From Clostridia bacterium (GTDB lineage Bacteria; Bacillota; Clostridia; Monoglobales; Monoglobaceae), in assembly GCA_017625185.1 (NCBI GenBank), contig JAGALN010000220.1, positions 1-6,116 of the forward strand: a stretch of 6,116 bases of DNA, given 5' to 3'. Both the position numbers and the translations under genes were made by a program. Below are positions 1 through 6,116 of this stretch, piece by piece. The stretch's first letter is position 1. Every line of letters starts with the position of its first letter. The notes below the pieces were generated by a model. The model saw nothing but the letters and a program-made list of their open reading frames with translations, was not told where the DNA came from and did not search any database.

Positions 1-68
1 AGGCCCACGGCCGCGCCGTCGAACACAAGTCCATCGGGGGTTGCTATTTGCAAATGGAAGTTTCGCAT
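1..68 (-). CDS. atpC: ATP synthase epsilon subunit, N-terminal fragment (cut by window edge)
   Basis: Only the first 22 codons are present; the gene runs off the low-coordinate edge. The translation begins MRNFHLQIATPDGLVF and continues DGAAVG. This is the usual start of epsilon, where a beta strand is followed by a TPD turn and then F-x-G-x-A. Epsilon sits on the rotor next to gamma and the c-ring and, in many bacteria, inhibits ATP hydrolysis through its C-terminal helices, which are not visible here. The ATG at 66-68 lies one base after the atpD stop (TAA-T-ATG). A Shine-Dalgarno-like AAAGGAA inside the end of atpD (79-85) lies about 10 nt upstream, so translation is probably coupled to beta. 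Position as the last gene after atpD agrees with the standard operon order. Whether anything follows it cannot be seen. Confidence 0.9.
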   Translation of the reverse strand, partial: MRNFHLQIATPDGLVFDGAAVG

Positions 69-69
69 A

Positions 70-1497
<1,428 letters not shown>

Positions 1498-1501
1498 TCA
1501 A

Positions 1502-2305
1502 TTATACATCACTGCCTGCGACAATCTCTGTAATCTCCTGGGTAATGGCACCCTGCCGTGCACGGTTATACTTGAGCTGCAGGTCATCCAGCATCTGCTG
1601 GGCATTCTTCCCTGCCGAATCCATGGCAAACCGCCGTGCCGCAACCTCGGAGGCATAACTCTCCCGCACTGCCGCCACAATCCGTGCTGCCAGATACTCG
1701 AAAATCGCCGCATTCAAAATTGTCATTTCATCCGGCTCGAAAAGGACGCTGTGCGAGGGGGTATCCTCCCTTTGTTCCAAAGGAAGAATCCACTTGATTT
1801 GTGCCTCCTGGGACATGATGGATACATACTTGGTGCAAATGATACCCACCTGATCGAACTCACCCTCACAAAAGCCAGAGGCAATCTCCCTTGCCATAGC
1901 GGCGGCATCTGTATAACTGAAGTCCTCAGCCAGCTTAATCTCCTTGCCGTACTTTTCACAGGCACGTTTCCCGATGGGAATCACCCGTTCTGCCTCGTAC
2001 TCCCTGGCAAGGCGGAAGAGGTTGGCATTATAACCGCCGGCAAGACCACGATCCCCCGCAATGACAATCAAACAAAGACGGTGGGTGTCCCGCTTTTGCA
2101 TATAGGGACTCTTCCTACATTCACTACTTCCCGCCAGAGCAGAAATGCCGTCATTGATGGCGTTTTCATACTCTCTGCCCTTGAGCATAGCCTCGGTGGC
2201 ACGCTTGATTTTCGAAGATGCCACCAATCCCATTGCTTTGGTCAGGTGCAGGGTAGAGTCGATACTCTTGATTCTGCCCCGGAGTTTTTTGATGTCAGCA
2301 CCCAT
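1502..2305 (-). CDS. atpG: ATP synthase F1 gamma subunit (central rotor shaft)
   Basis: Gamma is the central shaft that turns inside alpha3beta3 and is anchored on the c-ring with epsilon. The 267 residues are somewhat short against the usual 280-290; the ends are intact, so any shortening is internal. The N-terminal helix has the family pattern RGRIKSIDSTLHLTKAM (9-25), followed by VASSKIKRA. The Rossmann-like core contains AGDRGLAGGYN at 83-93, matching the SDRGLCGG-type motif. The C-terminal helix ends in NRARQGAITQEITEIVAG at 247-264, the gamma signature; Ser265 stands where Ala is usual in the GA pair. N- and C-terminal helices form the coiled-coil axle. The ATG start lies 5 nt after the atpA stop, with a Shine-Dalgarno overlapping that stop. 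Gene order alpha-gamma-beta is standard. Confidence 0.98.
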   Translation of the reverse strand: MGADIKKLRGRIKSIDSTLHLTKAMGLVASSKIKRATEAMLKGREYENAINDGISALAGSSECRKSPYMQKRDTHRLCLIVIAGDRGLAGGYNANLFRLAREYEAERVIPIGKRACEKYGKEIKLAEDFSYTDAAAMAREIASGFCEGEFDQVGIICTKYVSIMSQEAQIKWILPLEQREDTPSHSVLFEPDEMTILNAAIFEYLAARIVAAVRESYASEVAARRFAMDSAGKNAQQMLDDLQLKYNRARQGAITQEITEIVAGSDV

Positions 2306-2310
2306 TTATC

Positions 2311-2317
2311 TCACCTC
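2311..2317 (-). promoter_or_regulatory. Shine-Dalgarno site of atpG, overlapping the atpA stop codon
   Basis: The minus strand reads GAGGTGA followed by GATAA-ATG. The final TGA of this match is the atpA stop codon, so ribosomes terminating on alpha end directly on the gamma ribosome binding site. This suggests coupled translation. Confidence 0.75.
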
Positions 2318-3804
2318 TGCATTTTGCCCAAGGCTTCTTTGAGCAATGTAAAGTCCGCATCCTCGGCATAGCCTGCCTCGAACCGTTCCAACAAGGAACT
2401 ATATTCATTTTCCAGTCTTTCATACAAGGTCTGTTCGTATTCCTTGATCTTCTCTACCGGAACCTCATTCAAATAGCCATTGATTGCCGCATAGATGATG
2501 GCAACCTGACAACCTACCCGAACCGGGCTGTTCCGATCCTGCTTTAAGACTTCCACAATTCTCTCACCCAGGGCAAGTCTTGCCTTGGTATCAGCATCCA
2601 GGTCACTGCCGAACTGGGCAAAGGACTGGAGCTCCCGATACTGGGAATAGAGAAGCTTCAATTCGCCGGAGACCTTCTTCATTGCCTTGAGCTGTGCCGA
2701 ACCACCCACACGGCTCACCGAAATGCCCGGGTTGATTGCAGGCATAACACCGGCATGAAACAACTCGGTTTCTAAGAAGATCTGTCCGTCAGTAATGGAA
2801 ATGACATTGGTTGGAATATACGCCGATACATCCCCCGCCTGGGTCTCAATCAAGGGCAAGGCGGTAATGGAACCGCCGCCGTATTCTTCTGCCACACAAG
2901 CGGCACGCTCCAACAATCTCGAATGGAGATAGAAGACATCGCCCGGATATGCCTCACGACCCGGAGGACGACGAATCAGCAAGGACAGAGCACGGTATGC
3001 CACCGCATGCTTGGACAGATCATCATAGATAATGAGAACATCTTTGCCCTGTTCTCTGAAATACTCTGCCATGGCGCACCCGGAATAGGGTGCCACATAC
3101 TGAAGGGGTGCCGACTCGGATGCGGATGCGGCAACTACAATGGTATATTCCATGGCTCCCATGCGAGTCAGCTCATTGGTCAGCTGTACCACCGAAGAGT
3201 TCTTTTGACCGATTGCCACATAGATACAGATGACATCGGAATTCTTCTGGTTGATGATGGTATCAATGGCGATTTCCGTTTTCCCCGTCTGCCGGTCACC
3301 GATAATCAGCTCACGCTGACCTCTGCCAATGGGAATCATACTGTCGATTGCCTTGATACCTGTCTGCAAGGGAACCGAAACACTCTTTCTCTCAATGATG
3401 CCGGGTGCCTCTGACTCAATGGGCCGTTCTTCTGTGGTCGCAATGGGACCTTTTCCATCAATGGGGTTCCCCAGAGCATCCACCACACGACCCAATAACG
3501 CATCACCTACCGGAACGGACACAACTCGCCCGGTTCTCTTGACTATGGAGCCCTCTTTGATATTGTTGTTATCAGAAAGAAGTGCTACCGACACGGTTTC
3601 GTTCTCCAGGTTCTGTGCCATGCCGAAGCTTCCATCTTCAAACTCCAAAAGCTCGCTTGCCATACATTCACGAAGACCGTAAACCCGAGCAATGCCGTCA
3701 CCTACCAGGATGACAGTGCCGGTTTCCCGCATTTCGATTTTTGCCTCGTAATTCCTAATTTGTTCTTTTATGATGCTGCTGATTTCTTCAGGTCTTGCAC
3801 TCAT
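2311..3804 (-). CDS. atpA: ATP synthase F1 alpha subunit
   Basis: Non-catalytic nucleotide-binding partner of beta in the F1 hexamer; it supplies the arginine finger to the catalytic sites. The 497 residues are slightly below the usual 500-513. The N-terminal segment [16 protein letters not shown] contacts delta. The beta-barrel lies at about 25-95. Walker A is GDRQTGKT at 169-176, with Gln172 as usual for alpha. Walker B is LIIYDDL at 257-263. The signature [10 protein letters not shown] at 355-364 is followed by Arg365, the arginine finger, in SRVGGSAQ. The C-terminal helical bundle follows, including [20 protein letters not shown] (382-401). No key residue is missing. The start ATG overlaps the atpH stop by 4 nt (ATGA). 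A weaker AAGGA lies about 12 nt upstream (3817-3821), so initiation probably depends on coupling with atpH. Confidence 0.99.
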   Translation of the reverse strand: MSARPEEISSIIKEQIRNYEAKIEMRETGTVILVGDGIARVYGLRECMASELLEFEDGSFGMAQNLENETVSVALLSDNNNIKEGSIVKRTGRVVSVPVGDALLGRVVDALGNPIDGKGPIATTEERPIESEAPGIIERKSVSVPLQTGIKAIDSMIPIGRGQRELIIGDRQTGKTEIAIDTIINQKNSDVICIYVAIGQKNSSVVQLTNELTRMGAMEYTIVVAASASESAPLQYVAPYSGCAMAEYFREQGKDVLIIYDDLSKHAVAYRALSLLIRRPPGREAYPGDVFYLHSRLLERAACVAEEYGGGSITALPLIETQAGDVSAYIPTNVISITDGQIFLETELFHAGVMPAINPGISVSRVGGSAQLKAMKKVSGELKLLYSQYRELQSFAQFGSDLDADTKARLALGERIVEVLKQDRNSPVRVGCQVAIIYAAINGYLNEVPVEKIKEYEQTLYERLENEYSSLLERFEAGYAEDADFTLLKEALGKMQR

Positions 3805-4325
3805 TTGCCGATCACATCCTTTACATCCGAGAGGCGGCGACGCAGGCTTGCGTCAATAACCTTCCCGTCTATTTCAATCACAATCCCGCCTAAGAGGCTG
3901 CTATCTACCTCGGTTTCCACCACAATGGTATGCCCATACATGGTTTCCAGCTTTTGGGTCAGGGTTTCCACTTCTTCCTCGGTCAACTCCACCGCACTGG
4001 TTACCTTGGCAGTGGATACATTCCCTGCATCCTCCACCAGCTCCCGATAAGTTTTTACCATTTCGGGAAAGCTGCGGATGTACGTCCGCTCGCAAAGGAG
4101 CTTTAAAAAGGAAACTGCATACTGAGGCAGGGAAGAAAACGCATGATCAATCAACGTCAAACGCTCCTCCACCGGGATTGCCGGCGAAGAAAGGAGCTCC
4201 ATGTAAGCGGGGTTTTCCATAAACGTCGTTTCCATCACCGAGAGAGCCTCTGCAATTTCTTCTTTGCAATTTTCTTCTGCAGAGAGCAGAAAAAGCGCCT
4301 CGGCATATTCCCTATTTATTTGCAT
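3801..4325 (-). CDS. atpH: ATP synthase F1 delta subunit (stator)
   Basis: Delta caps the top of alpha3beta3 and ties it to the b-subunit stalk, which stops the hexamer rotating. The 174 residues are a normal length. The N-terminal helical domain (about 1-105) begins [13 protein letters not shown], the usual Y-A-x-A-L-x pattern of OSCP/delta. The C-terminal domain contains the family signature [22 protein letters not shown] at 144-165. The start ATG lies inside the end of atpF (14-nt overlap in another frame) and has an AGGAG 9 nt upstream. Its stop overlaps the atpA start as ATGA. Delta is among the least conserved F1 subunits, but position between atpF and atpA and the C-terminal motif leave little doubt. 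Confidence 0.97.
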   Translation of the reverse strand: MQINREYAEALFLLSAEENCKEEIAEALSVMETTFMENPAYMELLSSPAIPVEERLTLIDHAFSSLPQYAVSFLKLLCERTYIRSFPEMVKTYRELVEDAGNVSTAKVTSAVELTEEEVETLTQKLETMYGHTIVVETEVDSSLLGGIVIEIDGKVIDASLRRRLSDVKDVIGK

Positions 4326-4827
4326 GGTGGTTTTCTCCTATGGTTTCAATCACAGAATCAATCAAACTGCGATGATCCTCTAATTTGAATTCCCGTGCCA
4401 AGAGTTTCTCGGTCAAGGCGGCAGAAACGTCCACAATTTCCCGTTTCATACCCTCCTCTGCCTTCCGGCGTTCCAGTTCCGCCTCGGTCTCTGCCTGGCG
4501 GACAATCCCGTCTGCCGACGCTTTGGCATCTTCCAAAATCTTATCACTCCGAAGCTTGGCGTTCTCGGTTGCCCGCTGCAAAATCGCATCCGCTTCCGCA
4601 TCAGCACCTATCTTTTTCTCGTTCCAGTACATTTCATCTTGTTCCGCCCGAGCCTTTGCCGCATCGGCAGCTTGATACCGTTCATCCAGCTCCGCCTGAC
4701 GCTTCGCCAGCATCTTCTTCACCGGACCAAAGAGGAACTTCTTGATGATCAGGAAGAGAATCAAGAGATTTACCAAAGAAATCAGAATCTGCCACAAATT
4801 GACAGAAATCACTTCCAAAGATTGCAT
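4312..4827 (-). CDS. atpF: ATP synthase Fo subunit b (peripheral stalk)
   Basis: Subunit b dimerises to form the peripheral stalk, which links the membrane sector to delta. The 171 residues are a normal length. A single N-terminal membrane helix spans about 8-29 (very rich in Leu and Ile), followed by KKFLFGPV at 29-36, the conserved membrane-exit F-x-x-x-P motif. Residues 37-135 are a long, highly charged helix with regular Ala, Glu, Arg and Lys, as expected for the right-handed b coiled coil. The C-terminus (about 140-171) would bind delta. Only one b gene is present, so a homodimer is expected rather than b/b'. The ATG is preceded by an in-frame TGA two codons upstream, so no longer start is possible. 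GGAG lies 10 nt before it, in the 24-nt gap after atpE. Confidence 0.97.
   Translation of the reverse strand: MQSLEVISVNLWQILISLVNLLILFLIIKKFLFGPVKKMLAKRQAELDERYQAADAAKARAEQDEMYWNEKKIGADAEADAILQRATENAKLRSDKILEDAKASADGIVRQAETEAELERRKAEEGMKREIVDVSAALTEKLLAREFKLEDHRSLIDSVIETIGENHHANK
4335..4339 (-). promoter_or_regulatory. Shine-Dalgarno site of atpH inside atpF
   Basis: The minus strand shows ATAGGAGAAAACCACC before the atpH ATG, with AGGAG 9 nt upstream. It lies within the last codons of atpF and supports the delta start that creates the 14-nt overlap. Confidence 0.75.
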
Positions 4828-4851
4828 GGTTCATTCACTCCAAACAGAATT

Positions 4852-6039
<1,188 letters not shown>

Positions 6040-6043
<4 letters not shown>

Positions 6044-6116
6044 ACCGAATCAGCACCTCCTTTTTGAAGTCCTCGGATTGTCATAGCAATCCGTGGAAAA
6101 AACAACGAAATAATCA
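6040..6116 (-). CDS. atpI: Probable ATP synthase protein I (AtpI), C-terminal fragment (cut by window edge)
   Basis: An open frame enters from the high-coordinate edge and ends at TGA 6040-6042, giving 24 residues: a hydrophobic LFFPRIAMTI segment, then RGLQKGGADSV. A last membrane helix with an F-F-P-R motif and a short polar tail is what AtpI proteins typically end with, and atpI is the usual gene before atpB. AtpI is thought to assist assembly of the c-ring or ion supply; that role is family knowledge and not shown here. Its stop overlaps the atpB ATG by 4 nt (ATGA), the same junction type as atpH/atpA, which favours this frame. Another frame is also open from the edge to a TGA at 6051-6053 but reads as polar, non-family-like sequence. 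The fragment is short, so the identity is moderate. Confidence 0.6.
6055..6061 (-). promoter_or_regulatory. Shine-Dalgarno site of atpB
   Basis: The minus strand reads AAAAAGGAGGTGCTGATTCG before the atpB ATG. AGGAGGT is a full anti-16S match, though its 11-nt spacing is on the long side. It lies within the probable atpI coding end. Confidence 0.8.

Noticed and set aside
2923..3414. Plus-strand open frame of 163 codons opposite atpA
   Set aside because: It is an antisense shadow of the alpha nucleotide-binding domain; the minus strand is clearly the coding one.
4828..4851. Possible attenuating hairpin between atpE and atpF
   Set aside because: The 24-nt gap has no convincing inverted repeat; it contains only a GGAG ribosome binding site for atpF.
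6054..6115. Alternative reading frame at the high-coordinate edge
   Set aside because: It is open from the edge but gives a polar peptide (DYFVVFSTDCYDN...) ending at TGA 6051-6053, with no family likeness. The other frame gives a hydrophobic AtpI-like end with an ATGA junction to atpB.

Overview
The window is one piece of a bacterial F1Fo ATP synthase operon. Every gene is on the minus strand, so transcription runs from high to low coordinates. The order is the canonical one: the tail of a probable atpI, then atpB (a), atpE (c), atpF (b), atpH (delta), atpA (alpha), atpG (gamma), atpD (beta) and the first codons of atpC (epsilon). Seven genes are complete. The two end genes are cut by the window edges. 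The operon promoter and terminator are not inside the window.

Layout: the Fo membrane sector lies at 4312-6043 (atpB, atpE, atpF), and the F1 sector with its stalk lies at 1-4325 (atpH, atpA, atpG, atpD, atpC). Packing is very tight. There are 4-nt ATGA overlaps at atpI/atpB and atpH/atpA and a 14-nt overlap at atpF/atpH. Single-base gaps separate atpB/atpE and atpD/atpC. The remaining gaps are 5, 24 and 25 nt. Several Shine-Dalgarno sequences lie inside the end of the preceding gene, which points to translational coupling. No stretch over 300 bases lacks a gene.

Organism: strong AGGAGG-type ribosome binding sites, a single b gene, intermediate base composition and the general look of the proteins (for example the AtpF N-terminus) suggest an anaerobic Firmicute of class Clostridia. 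This is an inference from family resemblance, not a database result.

How it works together: a, b and c form the ion-translocating membrane part, delta and b form the stator, gamma and epsilon form the rotor shaft, and alpha3beta3 makes or hydrolyses ATP. The catalytic residues of alpha and beta are intact, so the enzyme looks functional.

The most interesting signal is in subunit c. The ion-binding region has the Na+-type framework, but Glu31 occupies the position that is Gln32 in the Ilyobacter/Propionigenium Na+ rotors, and it sits alongside the usual Glu64. This matches the two-carboxylate Na+ rotor type described for Fusobacterium nucleatum. Subunit a keeps the essential Arg203 but lacks the E. 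coli Glu219 and His245 equivalents. Together these suggest a Na+-coupled, or Na+/H+-flexible, enzyme. Beyond that the region is an ordinary housekeeping operon, and no novel gene system was found.
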